Counted from the stretch's first letter, positions 9,175-18,269 are shown. The stretch is DNA of 64,000 bases from an uncultured Bacteroidales bacterium (GCA_947589325.1 CANQAM010000006.1:40207-104206), one strand, 5' to 3'. Numbers and translations: made by a program. Notes: a model not told the origin generated them from the sequence alone.

Positions 9175-10614
9175 TTATTTATGCTGTTCCGACAACTCTG
9201 CCGCACGACTTTGCATTTCGTGCGCTTCGGGTTGCGGATAGAGCGCTTCCAGTTTCTTTTCCAATGTTTCTATACGGGCAGCCGTTGCCGTGCGGTCGGT
9301 TCCGGCGGCATATTTTTTGCGCAGTCGCTGCAATTCGTTTTCCTGCGCAGTTATCGATTTTCTGATTTCCTGCGCTTTAAGGAAATGTTTGCGCGCCTGT
9401 TCGCTTCGGAATTGCGACAGGTCGGTATAGACGATTCCGTCGGAAACGATGAAGTATATTTCGTTGCTGTTCGCAGCCGGCCGTTCGGTCGGTATGCGGC
9501 GTATCTGCTCGATGATTTTCGTATAGTCGGCATCTGCCGTTTGCGTTTCGCGTATCGAGGCAAGTCGGGCACGCCGCAGCAGTTCCGGCGAATCTTCGAC
9601 TGCGAGGTATTCGGGTTTCTCCTCCCATAAGAAGATGTAGATGACGACTTTCCCTTCCGGCTGGAAACGGTCGCTGGCAAACCACCCCACGCCCATATTC
9701 TCGTCGATAGCCAAAAGATAGTCGTTGTAGGGCGAGTTGAATGGCAGGGGCAATGCTTCCGGTTCGTCGTAATCTTCGGTATAGCGGTCATACGACGTTT
9801 TGAAAATGTCGTATCCGCCCAGCGATTCATCTTCGTCGTCGGAAGCGAAGTAAAGCGTCGTTCCGTCGCTCAGCAGAAACGGGTAATTTTCGTTGTAGGA
9901 AGTGTTCAAATCTTCTATCGGTTCGGCTTCGCCGAATGTGTCGCTGCCTGACCGCATGCGCACGACAAGCTCGTACCCGTTGTCTTCGTTCGGTACGGCA
10001 TAGACCGTTTTGTCGCCGCGCTGGGTGAGGTATACGGGCGAGGCGTCTCCGATTTTTTCACCGAACAGGGCGGCGTAGTCGTGCAGCGAGCCGCTCTCGG
10101 CCGACAGCCGGTAACGACGGAAAAAATCTGCCTTGTCCGCCACGAGGCTGTCGATGACCGTTACCGCCTGCACTTTGGCAAGTTTTTGCATGCCGGTTTC
10201 GGCCTGAGCGCTCCGCAGCTCGTAATATTCGGAATCCTCGTTTTCGTCTTCATCGTCGCTTTCTTCGAGGTACTCCGTATAATAGGTGTAGTATTTGGCT
10301 GCTTCGTCGAAGCGGTATTGCTCGAAATAAATATCGCCGAGATAGCGGTAAGCCGTCGGAATTTTTCCCGCAGCGGCGATTTTCAGATATTTTTCCGCGC
10401 CGGCATGGTCGCCCGTTTCATACAGGCACACGCCGTACCATTGATTCAAAGACGGATTTTTCGGCTTCTTTTTCAGATTCTTTTCAAAAACGGGAAGTGC
10501 TTCGGCATACTCTCCGGCACGATACATCGTTCTGGCTTCGTCCAGCGTCTGCGACACGACGCCGAACGGAAACAGAAAGAGCAAGATGCCGAGTCGGGCG
10601 ATTTTCTTTTTCAT
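9175..10614 (-). CDS. Exported TPR and PD40 beta-propeller protein with C-terminal coiled coil
   Basis: A 479-residue protein with a type-I signal peptide (about 1-21, ending GVVSQ). TPR-like helical repeats span about 22-130 (MYRAGEYAEALPVFEKNL is one). An acidic linker EESDDEDENEDSE sits near 137-150. WD40-like PD40 propeller blades span about 200-330 (LSDGTTLYFASDDEDESLGGYDI). Charged coiled coil runs from about 400 to the end. This architecture is common in Bacteroidetes periplasmic scaffold proteins, and some relatives belong to gliding or type IX secretion systems, but nothing else here supports that role. It has its own promoter-like element upstream and sits directly before floA. The exact function is unknown. 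Confidence 0.85.
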   Translation of the reverse strand: MKKKIARLGILLFLFPFGVVSQTLDEARTMYRAGEYAEALPVFEKNLKKKPKNPSLNQWYGVCLYETGDHAGAEKYLKIAAAGKIPTAYRYLGDIYFEQYRFDEAAKYYTYYTEYLEESDDEDENEDSEYYELRSAQAETGMQKLAKVQAVTVIDSLVADKADFFRRYRLSAESGSLHDYAALFGEKIGDASPVYLTQRGDKTVYAVPNEDNGYELVVRMRSGSDTFGEAEPIEDLNTSYNENYPFLLSDGTTLYFASDDEDESLGGYDIFKTSYDRYTEDYDEPEALPLPFNSPYNDYLLAIDENMGVGWFASDRFQPEGKVVIYIFLWEEKPEYLAVEDSPELLRRARLASIRETQTADADYTKIIEQIRRIPTERPAANSNEIYFIVSDGIVYTDLSQFRSEQARKHFLKAQEIRKSITAQENELQRLRKKYAAGTDRTATAARIETLEKKLEALYPQPEAHEMQSRAAELSEQHK

Positions 10615-10637
10615 GCTGCCGAAGAATTTACGAAAAA

Positions 10638-10645
10638 CAAATATA
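10638..10645 (-). promoter_or_regulatory. Putative -7 element for the TPR/PD40 gene
   Basis: Read on the minus strand the bases are TATATTTG, an exact TAnnTTTG match, 24 bases before the ATG at 10614. No clear -33 TTTG is seen at the expected distance. Confidence 0.4.
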
Positions 10646-10684
10646 GGAAAATTTTTTGAAATGGCATGGCGATAGCGGAATTAT

Positions 10685-11176
10685 TTAATCCGCGCCCGTC
10701 ATTTTCCGTAACAGCAGCCGCTCGAACGCGCGGCACGCCTCCTCGTCGTCGAAAGCCTCGCGCGGCAGATAGAGAAACGGCGGCGTGTCGTCGGCGGTGT
10801 AGAGCAGGTAATACCGTTTCGTTATTTTGTAATCGAGCACATACTCCCATGCGCAGTAACAGTGCACGCCGTCGCGGTAGTGCAACACGATGCCGCCTTC
10901 ATCGACCGAGCCCTCGCTTTCGTGCAATATCCGTCGTTCCTCCACGCGGGTGAGCCGGCTCACGAAGTAGTGGAACAAACCTATCGGTATGGCGGCGAAA
11001 CCGAGTATGACGACGACATATATCATATCGGCGAAAAAATACGATACCGCCACGAGCAGCGCCAGCACCGCAATGCCCACTGCCCGATACTTCGCCGTGA
11101 AAGCAAAGAACAGGTGCCGCAGGTAGAGGGTGGCAGGCATCGAAAATTCGTGTAATGCAAGAGCCTTTTGCGCCAT
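10685..11176 (-). CDS. Small membrane protein with YcxB-like C-terminal domain
   Basis: A 163-residue protein with two closely spaced hydrophobic segments (about 27-70: VGIAVLALLVAVSYFFADM, then IYVVVILGFAAIPIGLF). A cytoplasmic-looking C-terminal domain follows, whose pattern (CAWEYVLDYKITKRYYLLY … FLYLPREAF) resembles the YcxB-like family. The role of that family is not known. The start at ATG 11176 (MAQKALALHEF) is chosen because an upstream in-frame extension is rich in Arg/Pro and would pass through the AT-rich promoter zone of the neighbouring gene. It is divergent from the TonB receptor gene. Family assignment is moderate; function unknown. Confidence 0.7.
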   Translation of the reverse strand: MAQKALALHEFSMPATLYLRHLFFAFTAKYRAVGIAVLALLVAVSYFFADMIYVVVILGFAAIPIGLFHYFVSRLTRVEERRILHESEGSVDEGGIVLHYRDGVHCYCAWEYVLDYKITKRYYLLYTADDTPPFLYLPREAFDDEEACRAFERLLLRKMTGAD

Positions 11177-11238
11177 AGAACAACCGTGTTTTCGGAAGTA
11201 AAGATACCGAATTTTTCGGTACGGCGGATTTTTCTCCG

Positions 11239-11246
11239 TATATTTG
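11239..11246 (+). promoter_or_regulatory. Putative -7 element for the TonB-dependent receptor
   Basis: TATATTTG is an exact TAnnTTTG match and predicts a leader of about 75 bases. A small inverted repeat (GTGCGA 11246-11251, TCGCAC 11261-11266) begins near the predicted transcript start. I see no cobalamin riboswitch core in the leader. Confidence 0.45.
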
Positions 11247-11327
11247 TGCGATTTTTGCCGTCGCACAGGAGCAAGCCCGCGTGGTGGCGCGCGATGATTC
11301 AAACCTTATTTACCAATCAAAAACAAG

Positions 11328-13319
11328 ATGAAAAAGAACTTGACAAAAGAATCCGTATTTCGATTCCGGCGGTGGTGCCGCAAAGGCTATGCCGTCGTCG
11401 CATCGCTGCACCGCAGGGTGCAGATCGGAGTGCTCTCCTTTGCCATGTCGCTCGTCTTGCTTGCAACACCGGAAGAAATTTTCGCCTACGTCGTCGAGAC
11501 CGATTCCATTCAGGAATTCGAGATGGACGAGGTAACGGTTACCGGAAATATTCTTTCTCCCGTTCGCACGGCGGTGTTGCCCGTTCCCGTATTCGACAGA
11601 CCCGAGGCGGCGGTCGCTCCGCTGCCCGCCATCGAGTCCGTGTTGAGGCTCGCTCCCTCTGTCGATTTGCGGGAAAGGGGGAGCAAAGGCGTACAAGCCG
11701 ACATTTCGATACGGGGAGGCTCTTTCGACCAGACGGCCGTTCTGCTCAACGGCGTCGATTTCACTGATGCCCGCACCGGTCATCAAAGTCATTCGCTGCC
11801 GGTCGATATCGACATCGTTTCCGCCATATCCATCGACGACGGTACGGCGGGTATGGGCGCTTTTGCCGGCGCCGTGAACATACGCACGGAGCCTCTGCGC
11901 CCCACCTACCTGCGCGCCGAAGCCTCCGGCGGACAGTACGGCTACGCTTACGGCAATTTTTCGGGAGCGGTAACGCACCGGCGTTTCACACTTTTCGGCG
12001 CAGGCTCTTATCGGGCGAGCGACGGCTACACGACCAATACCGATTTCAAAAACTACAACGCTTTTGTGCGTGTGGGGTACGATGCCGAACGAGCCGGATA
12101 TTTCGACGGGCAAGCGGGCTACCAGACGCGGGCGTTCGGGGCGAACGGATTTTATTCGTTGCAATATCCCGACCAGTTCGAGGCTACCCGCACGTTTCTC
12201 ACGTCGCTGCGTTGGCTGAAACGGTTTGCACGGCGGCTCACCCTCGAATCGAACGTCAGTTACCGAAAAAATTTCGACCGTTTCGAGCTGGTGCGCGACG
12301 ACCCTGCACGGGTGCCGTTCAATTACCATAATACCGACCGCATCGGCGCTTCGGTGCGGGGCGACTTGGCATGGGCGTGGGGCACGACATCGCTTTACGG
12401 CGACTACCGTTACGACCACATTTGGTCGTCGGTGTTGGGCGAACAGCTCGATGCGCCCCGTCCGGTCAAAGGCCGCGCCGATGCCTTTTACACCAAAGGA
12501 AAGAGCCGGAACAGCGGCGACATACGCCTGCGCCACGTCGCACGGATAGGCGCGTTCGACCTCGAAGGTTCGGTCGGCGGGGTATTCTCTCCGTATGGCG
12601 GTATACCGGTATGGAGCCTTTCGCTCGGCTATCGTCCGGCGGAGGGCTTGCACCTCGGAGCAGCTGCCGTGCGTTCGATGCGCCTGCCCACCTTCACCGA
12701 CCTGTATTACACGGCGACGGGCTACATCGGCAATCCCGACCTGCGCCCCGAAAAAGCCACGACCTGCCGCTTGCGGCTCGACTTCAAGCGGGGGCATTGG
12801 CGCACCGATGCCGAACTTTATTACCGTATCGGGCGCGACATTATCGACTGGGTGCGTCCCGCGCCCGAGAGCGAATGGCAGTCGCAGCAGATGACCTCGC
12901 TCCACACCTTCGGCGCCGAATGGAGTGGCGGCTACTACGGCGACGGTTTTCTGCAACAGCTCTCGCTGGCGTATGCCTACATGACCACCGACAAGCAGAG
13001 TGGCGATTACATCTCGAAGTACGCGCTCGACTATATGCGCCACAAGGCGACCGGCTGCATTGCCGTGCGCTTTTTGCGTTACGTTACCGTAACCCTGATT
13101 GCCGGCGTGTACGACCGCAACGGCTTCTACAACGATGCCTCCGGCACGGCGCGCTCTTATGAACCGTATGCCCTGCTCGACGCCCGTGTGGCGTGGGAGC
13201 GCAAGCACCTGCGCATCTACGTCGATGGCAGCAACATTACCTACACCCGCTATTGCGACTTCGGCGGACTCGCCATGCCGCAAGGCTGGTTTACGGGCGG
13301 CATCGTCGTTACCTACTGA
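11328..13319 (+). CDS. TonB-dependent outer-membrane receptor, BtuB-like
   Basis: A 663-residue outer-membrane receptor. An extended signal region (about 1-52) carries the FRFRRWCRKGYAV motif often seen before the hydrophobic core in Bacteroidetes receptors. A TonB-box-like MDEVTVTGNI lies at about 65-74. The plug (about 80-180) includes ADISIRGGSFDQTAVLLNGV. A 22-strand-type beta barrel follows and ends in an aromatic residue (…IVVTY). The size and barrel layout are closest to BtuB/vitamin-B12 or siderophore receptors; no N-terminal carboxypeptidase-like domain is present, so it is not SusC-type. The substrate cannot be read. It stands alone between its own promoter and a terminator. A long antisense frame covers it but is a compositional shadow. 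Confidence 0.9.
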   Translation: MKKNLTKESVFRFRRWCRKGYAVVASLHRRVQIGVLSFAMSLVLLATPEEIFAYVVETDSIQEFEMDEVTVTGNILSPVRTAVLPVPVFDRPEAAVAPLPAIESVLRLAPSVDLRERGSKGVQADISIRGGSFDQTAVLLNGVDFTDARTGHQSHSLPVDIDIVSAISIDDGTAGMGAFAGAVNIRTEPLRPTYLRAEASGGQYGYAYGNFSGAVTHRRFTLFGAGSYRASDGYTTNTDFKNYNAFVRVGYDAERAGYFDGQAGYQTRAFGANGFYSLQYPDQFEATRTFLTSLRWLKRFARRLTLESNVSYRKNFDRFELVRDDPARVPFNYHNTDRIGASVRGDLAWAWGTTSLYGDYRYDHIWSSVLGEQLDAPRPVKGRADAFYTKGKSRNSGDIRLRHVARIGAFDLEGSVGGVFSPYGGIPVWSLSLGYRPAEGLHLGAAAVRSMRLPTFTDLYYTATGYIGNPDLRPEKATTCRLRLDFKRGHWRTDAELYYRIGRDIIDWVRPAPESEWQSQQMTSLHTFGAEWSGGYYGDGFLQQLSLAYAYMTTDKQSGDYISKYALDYMRHKATGCIAVRFLRYVTVTLIAGVYDRNGFYNDASGTARSYEPYALLDARVAWERKHLRIYVDGSNITYTRYCDFGGLAMPQGWFTGGIVVTY

Positions 13320-13343
13320 CATCGTCTGCCGGTAAAGAAACAG

Positions 13344-13378
13344 GAGAAGAACGGAGCTTGCACGTTCTTCTCTTTTTT
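13344..13378 (+). terminator. Rho-independent terminator after the TonB receptor
   Basis: Ten-base stem GAGAAGAACG (13344-13353) pairs with CGTTCTTCTC (13363-13372) and is followed by TTTTTT. Confidence 0.85.
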
Positions 13379-13426
13379 CTCTCCGAATTTCTTTCCGCTT
13401 TTTTCTCATGAAAGACTATAATTTAT

Positions 13427-13434
13427 TACTTTTG
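13427..13434 (+). promoter_or_regulatory. Putative -7 element for the DMT-type gene
   Basis: TACTTTTG is an exact TAnnTTTG match 34 bases before the ATG at 13469. An exact -33 TTTG is not present at the expected place. Confidence 0.4.
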
Positions 13435-13468
13435 CGCCCGAAAAAAGAAAACCTGAAAATCAAGCGTT

Positions 13469-13837
13469 ATGCAAGGAATTTATACCATACTGTTGCTGAT
13501 CGTATCGAATGTGTTTATGACATTCGCGTGGTACGGACATCTGAAATTGAGAGAGTTCAAGTTTTTTGAAAATTGGGCGTTATGGGCTGTCATCTTGTTC
13601 AGTTGGAGCATCGCCCTTTTCGAGTACTGTTTTCAAGTGCCCGCCAACCGCATCGGTTTTCGCGGAAACGGCGGACCTTTCTCGCTCGTCCAGCTCAAAG
13701 TCATACAAGAGGTTATCACGCTCACCGTATTCGCGCTCTTTTCCACGATAGCCTTTCATAACGAAACGCTGCAATGGAATCACCTTGCCGCCGCCGTGTG
13801 TCTGATACTCGCGGTCTATTTCGTTTTCATGAAATAG
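13469..13837 (+). CDS. DMT family inner-membrane protein (DUF486)
   Basis: A 122-residue integral membrane protein with four predicted helices: about 4-22, 36-52, 72-95 and 100-120. The pattern FAWYGHLK, EYCFQVPANRIGF and KVIQEVITL is characteristic of the DUF486 branch of the drug/metabolite transporter superfamily, which resembles small multidrug resistance proteins and probably acts as a dimer. No substrate is known. It is a single gene, between the receptor's terminator and the pectate lyase. Confidence 0.85.
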   Translation: MQGIYTILLLIVSNVFMTFAWYGHLKLREFKFFENWALWAVILFSWSIALFEYCFQVPANRIGFRGNGGPFSLVQLKVIQEVITLTVFALFSTIAFHNETLQWNHLAAAVCLILAVYFVFMK

Positions 13838-13964
13838 GGTAGAGAGGAAAATTCTCCCTCTTTCTCCGTTTTTAGGAGCATTATGCACAAAAAAAGTACG
13901 AATATCCACCTGTAAGGATAATACTTTACATATTATTGCGGATAAATCATAGAAATTCTATTCC

Positions 13965-16127
13965 ATGAAAAAGGCGTTCATTTTATTGGTACTGCTTGCT
14001 GCTTCGCTTTTTGTCGGGGCGCAGACCATTCGTGAATCCGGCGGCTGGTTCGAGTCGGGATATGTAACCTTTTCCCTTTCTGCCGATGCCGCTTCGTATC
14101 ATGTCTATTGCAAGCCGGTCGGCGGCGAATACCGGAAACTCGACGATGCGCTCGTGCGCAATTACGGCACATACGGTCGCGCCGATGCGGTCGGCATCGC
14201 TGCGGGCGAATATGTTTTCAAGGTCGTGCCTGTCGATGCGGAGGGTAGCGAAATGGAAACGCTCGCTGCCGAGTCGTCTGCCGTTGAGGTGCGGGCATAC
14301 GACCGGAGCGGCTTTGCTTTCACCGACGGAATGTCGCCCGGTGCATACAACTCCGACGGTACGCTGAAACCCAATACCGTCGTATTGTATGTTACCGATA
14401 AAAACAAAGATGCCGTAACGTTCGACGTGGTTACGAGTTCCAAAGGTGCGACGACCGTTTGCACGGGCATACAGAATATTTTGACGGGTTTCAAAAAAGG
14501 GTACGATTCGCGCTGCCTTGCGATACGGCTCATCGGGCAGGTGGGCGTTCCCTCCGTCAGTAGCAGCGGCGACCTCGAAATAGATATGGGCGGCAAGACC
14601 GTTTGCCCGGGCATTACGCTCGAAGGCATCGGCTGCGACGCGACTGCCGACGGGTGGGGTATCCGCATCAAAAATGCCACGTCGGTCGAGATACGCAACA
14701 TCGGTGTGATAAACTGCCGCAGCAGCGAGCGCGACAACATCGGGCTGCAGCAGGAAAACAAACATATATGGGTGCACAACAACGACCTTTTCTACGGCTA
14801 TGCCGGCAACGACGCCGATCAGGCAAAAGGCGACGGCGCTCTCGACTGCAAAAGATCGACGCTGGTTACTCTTTCGTACAACCATTTCTGGGACTGCGGC
14901 AAATGCAACCTGCTCGGGCTGAAGAACGAAAACGATCAAATGTACGTTTGCTATCATCACAATTGGTTCGACCACAGCGACAGCCGCCACCCGCGCATAC
15001 GCTCGTTTTCCTGCCATGTATATAACAACTATTTCGACGGCTGCGCCAAGTATGGCGTCGGGGCGTGCATGGCGTCGAGCGTGTTCGTCGAAAACAACTA
15101 TTTCCGCAACACCTCCCGTCCGATGATGATTTCGATGCAGGGAACGGATATTGCATCGGGCAAAGGTACATTTTCGTCGGAAGACGGCGGTATGATAAAG
15201 GCGTATGGCAACGTTTTTGCCGAGCGCTCCTCCTCGTTCCGATTTGTTTCGTGGCAGGACAATCCTGTCGAATTCGACGCCTATGTTGCCGCCTCGCGCG
15301 ATGAAAAAGTGCCTGCCGGAGTGAAGACGAAAAAAGGCGGCACGGGTTACAACAATTTCGATACCGATGCGGCAATCATGTTTGACTACACGCCCGACGC
15401 TGCCAAAGATGTTCCGACCATTCTCGCCGGTGCGTATGGGGCGGGGCGTATGCAGCACGGCGACTTGCAATGGACTTTCAACAACGCTGTCGATGATGCC
15501 GATTACTCGGTCAATGAAGAACTGAAAGCGGCGGTTACCGGCTACCGCACTTCGTTGGTCGGACTCTTTACCGACAATGGCGAAGTGAGCGGCGGCGGTA
15601 ATGAAGGCAGCGAAGAAGGCGGCGGAGAGGTGAATCCTCCGGCGATTCCGACCGGCGGATATGAGTGCTATTTCACGGGCAGAAAACCCTCGAATCCGTT
15701 TTATACCATTTCCGGCAACTGTTCCAACAGTCACGGCTCCGCCACGATTAACGGCGTTACCCATACCGACTGTTTGAAAATGGAATCGAAGACCTCGATA
15801 AAATTTACGATTGCGGAGGAAATGACGCTGACACTGGTATTTGCCGACGGCTCCGTGCCCAATATCAAAATCGACGGCGAGAAAGTTTCGGCTTCCGGCA
15901 GCAGCATTATCACCCATACATTGCCGGCGGGAGCGCATGAGCTTACCAAAGCCGACTCGAATTACCTGTTCTATATCAATCTGAGCGGCGGCAGTTCGGC
16001 GGTGAAAATTTTGACAGCCGATGATGAGGGCGATGCCCCGCTTTACGACCTGCAGGGTCGGCGCGTCGTTCGTCCGCAGTCGGGGAATGTCTATATCCGG
16101 AACGGCAAGAAATTTTTGAAACGGTAA
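13965..16127 (+). CDS. Secreted pectate lyase, polysaccharide lyase family 1
   Basis: A 720-residue exported enzyme expected to cleave de-esterified homogalacturonan by Ca2+-dependent beta-elimination. Domains in order: signal peptide 1-19 (ending VGAQ); a fibronectin/Ig-like beta domain about 20-112; a PL1 right-handed parallel beta-helix about 130-530; a Gly/Glu-rich linker about 543-563; a C-terminal beta-sandwich about 565-680; and a short tail with LYDLQGRRV. In the helix, KGDGALDCKRS at 288-298 supplies Ca2+-binding aspartates and DSRHPRIR at 339-346 contains the catalytic arginine region of PL1. The tail resembles the C-terminal segments of Bacteroidales secreted proteins related to sorting domains, but is shorter than a full type IX signal. 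No SusCD pair adjoins it. It ends at a shared terminator. Confidence 0.92.
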   Translation: MKKAFILLVLLAASLFVGAQTIRESGGWFESGYVTFSLSADAASYHVYCKPVGGEYRKLDDALVRNYGTYGRADAVGIAAGEYVFKVVPVDAEGSEMETLAAESSAVEVRAYDRSGFAFTDGMSPGAYNSDGTLKPNTVVLYVTDKNKDAVTFDVVTSSKGATTVCTGIQNILTGFKKGYDSRCLAIRLIGQVGVPSVSSSGDLEIDMGGKTVCPGITLEGIGCDATADGWGIRIKNATSVEIRNIGVINCRSSERDNIGLQQENKHIWVHNNDLFYGYAGNDADQAKGDGALDCKRSTLVTLSYNHFWDCGKCNLLGLKNENDQMYVCYHHNWFDHSDSRHPRIRSFSCHVYNNYFDGCAKYGVGACMASSVFVENNYFRNTSRPMMISMQGTDIASGKGTFSSEDGGMIKAYGNVFAERSSSFRFVSWQDNPVEFDAYVAASRDEKVPAGVKTKKGGTGYNNFDTDAAIMFDYTPDAAKDVPTILAGAYGAGRMQHGDLQWTFNNAVDDADYSVNEELKAAVTGYRTSLVGLFTDNGEVSGGGNEGSEEGGGEVNPPAIPTGGYECYFTGRKPSNPFYTISGNCSNSHGSATINGVTHTDCLKMESKTSIKFTIAEEMTLTLVFADGSVPNIKIDGEKVSASGSSIITHTLPAGAHELTKADSNYLFYINLSGGSSAVKILTADDEGDAPLYDLQGRRVVRPQSGNVYIRNGKKFLKR

Positions 16128-16148
16128 CCTCTGATTTCTATATGTGTC

Positions 16149-16185
16149 AAAGCGGCTCGCGCTTATGTGCGAGCCGCTTTTGTTG
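16149..16185. terminator. Bidirectional terminator between pectate lyase and MATE genes
   Basis: Twelve-base perfect stem AAAGCGGCTCGC (16149-16160) with its complement at 16169-16180, an eight-base loop, then TTTTG. The MATE stop follows at 16194 on the other strand. Confidence 0.88.
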
Positions 16186-16193
16186 TCGTAAAG

Positions 16194-17501
16194 TTACCGG
16201 TTTGATTTTATGAATTTGGGCGAAAGCAGGGTGAGCACTACGCCCCGACACGTCAGATAGGCGATGAAAGCCGCCCACAGGGCGTGGTTGCCATACGCCG
16301 CCCGTCCGCAAAAGTAGAGGGCGAAGAAAAGCGCCGATGCCGTTATCATGGCAAAGAGCATTCCTTTGGTCGCGGTGGCGCCGATGTAGATGCCGTCCCA
16401 CATGAAGGCGGCGAAACCCGCCAGCGGAATGGCGAGCACCCAATAGAAATAGGCATCGGCAGCCGCCAGCACGGCGGCATCGTCGGTGAGCAGCGCGAGA
16501 AACGGCGTGCCTGCTGCGGCGTAGAGCAGCGTGAAAAAGAGCGACAGCCCGATGCTCCACATAAACGTTTGTCGCACGGTGCGGCGCAACTCTCGTTCGT
16601 TGCGCGCCCCGATGTATTTGCCGGTCAGCGCCTCGCCCGCGTATGCCATGCCGTCCATGATGTAGGTGTAGAGCGTAAAGAGCTGCATCAGCAGCGTGTT
16701 CACCGCCAGTACGATTTCGCCCTGCGCCGCACCTGCCGACGTGAAAAACATCGTTACTGCCGCCAGACAAAGCGTGCGGAAGAAGATGTCGCGATTGACG
16801 CTGAAAAAACGGTACATCTCCTGACGGTGCAGCAGCGCCGTCCGCCAATCGATGCGGTGTCGCAGCGGTTTGTAATAGCGCCGCCACAGCCACACCGCCA
16901 TGCCGAACCCCGCGTATTGCGCCGTCAGCGTGCCGAGCGCCACCCCTTCGATTTTCATACCGAAAAGGAATACCAGCGTGAGGCTCATCAAGATATTGAC
17001 GATATTTTGGCAAATGGCTATCCACATGGGGAAACGGGTGTTCTGCATACCGATGAACCAGCCGGCAAACCCGTACAGCCCCAGCACCGCCGGCGCGCCC
17101 CAGATGCAGATGCGGAAGTAGAGCATCGCCCACCGCTCCACCTCCGGCGTGGCGTCGATGAGGCGGAAAGCCGCCCGCGCTATCGGGTAGTGCAGGAGTA
17201 TGAGCAGGGCTGCTATGCCGATGCCTGCGGCGACTGAGCGTATCAGCAGACGGGCGGCTTCGTCGAGGTCGCGTCGCCCGTAAGCCTGCGACGTCATGCC
17301 GCCGGTGCCCATGCGCAGGAATCCGAAAATCCAGTACAGGATATTGAAAAGCATACCGCCTACGGCTATTGCGCCGATGTAGGCAGGGGCGCCGAGGTGC
17401 CCCACGATAGCCACGTCTATCAGCCCCAGCAGCGGCACCGTGATGTTCGACACGATGGCGGGGACGGCTATGCGCAGTATTCTTTTGTGCCCTTCGTTCA
17501 T
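16194..17501 (-). CDS. MATE family multidrug/metabolite exporter (DinF-like)
   Basis: A 435-residue inner-membrane protein with about twelve hydrophobic helices arranged in two halves. Signatures include PAIVSNITVPLLGLIDVAIVG at the N-terminus and GFLRMGTGGMTSQAYG at about 60-75. Both fit the DinF branch of MATE Na+/H+-coupled exporters, which expel cationic drugs or metabolites. The start at ATG 17501 overlaps the birA stop by four bases (ATGA), so the genes are translationally coupled. An open extension further upstream lies inside birA and is rejected. The substrate is unknown. Confidence 0.92.
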   Translation of the reverse strand: MNEGHKRILRIAVPAIVSNITVPLLGLIDVAIVGHLGAPAYIGAIAVGGMLFNILYWIFGFLRMGTGGMTSQAYGRRDLDEAARLLIRSVAAGIGIAALLILLHYPIARAAFRLIDATPEVERWAMLYFRICIWGAPAVLGLYGFAGWFIGMQNTRFPMWIAICQNIVNILMSLTLVFLFGMKIEGVALGTLTAQYAGFGMAVWLWRRYYKPLRHRIDWRTALLHRQEMYRFFSVNRDIFFRTLCLAAVTMFFTSAGAAQGEIVLAVNTLLMQLFTLYTYIMDGMAYAGEALTGKYIGARNERELRRTVRQTFMWSIGLSLFFTLLYAAAGTPFLALLTDDAAVLAAADAYFYWVLAIPLAGFAAFMWDGIYIGATATKGMLFAMITASALFFALYFCGRAAYGNHALWAAFIAYLTCRGVVLTLLSPKFIKSNR

Positions 17502-18232
17502 GGCAGGTATTTCAATTCTTTGAGGGTGTAGGCGCGTTCGTCGCCTGCCGTTGTGCGCAGCACTAACGTGCCGGTCGGCTCCACCCGCACCATGGCGGCG
17601 AGTATCGTTTCCTGCGCCCGCACATCGTAGTAGGGGTGGAAACCCTCGTTCCGATAGAGGCGGGAGCGGTAGCGGGCGGCGACGGCATCGTCGTCGTCCG
17701 GCGTATGACGGGCGGTCGCATCGGCAATGCGGCTGACGAGATTTTCCAACAGGCTGTCGCGGTCGAGCGGCGCGTTCACGATTTGCGCCAGCGACACGGG
17801 GTTGGGCAGTGCGGCGGAAAAATCGGTCTGATTGACATTGATGCCGATGCCCGCAATCGATGTCGACAGTTCGGCGCCGCGTATATCGTTTTCGATAAGC
17901 GTGCCCGCGAGTTTCCGGTCTCGGTAATAAATATCGTTCGGCCACTTGATGCGCAGGTCGGGCACGTACCCGTCGAGCGCCTCGACGGTTGCCAGCGCCA
18001 CGAGCTGCGAGAGCGTGAACGAGCGGGCTGCCGCTATTTGCGCCGGTCGCAGCAGAATCGAGAACATCAGATTTTCGCCCCGTCGCGACTCCCACGATGC
18101 CCCCCGCTGTCCGCGTCCGGCAGTCTGGAAGTCGGCGGCAACAGCCGTCCCGTGCGGCAGGTCGGGCGTGTCGGCGAGCATGCGGCGCAGTTGCGCGTTA
18201 GTCGAGTCGGTTTCGGAAAGGCGTATAATCAT
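17498..18232 (-). CDS. birA: Biotin–[acetyl-CoA-carboxylase] ligase BirA, catalytic type
   Basis: A 244-residue biotin protein ligase that activates biotin as biotinyl-AMP and attaches it to the lysine of carrier domains. TAGRGQRGASW at 37-47 is the biotinyl-AMP loop (GRGRRG in E. coli) and KWPNDIYY at 96-103 is the second signature; GTLIENDI follows. There is no N-terminal helix-turn-helix, so it is a class I ligase that does not repress biotin genes. The short C-terminal SH3-like domain is present (about 200-244). In this window the OadA protein (EAMKMEN) is an obvious substrate. It lies 37 bases after yraN and overlaps the MATE gene. Confidence 0.95.
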   Translation of the reverse strand: MIIRLSETDSTNAQLRRMLADTPDLPHGTAVAADFQTAGRGQRGASWESRRGENLMFSILLRPAQIAAARSFTLSQLVALATVEALDGYVPDLRIKWPNDIYYRDRKLAGTLIENDIRGAELSTSIAGIGINVNQTDFSAALPNPVSLAQIVNAPLDRDSLLENLVSRIADATARHTPDDDDAVAARYRSRLYRNEGFHPYYDVRAQETILAAMVRVEPTGTLVLRTTAGDERAYTLKELKYLP

Positions 18233-18269
18233 ACGTTCATCGTGGCTGAAATCGTTTCGATGCCTGCGC

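Noticed and set aside
11247..11327. Cobalamin riboswitch before the BtuB-like receptor
   Set aside because: I could not find the conserved B12-box or core elements; only a 6-base inverted repeat is present.
11310..13409. 699-codon minus-strand frame over the TonB receptor
   Set aside because: Arg/His/Gly-rich without family features; the plus strand encodes a full receptor with promoter and terminator.
13983..15938. 651-codon minus-strand frame over the pectate lyase
   Set aside because: Compositional shadow; the plus-strand PL1 motifs are decisive.
17502..18095. 198-codon N-terminal extension of the MATE gene
   Set aside because: It lies fully inside birA in another frame and is Arg-rich; the four-base overlap start at 17501 fits the family.
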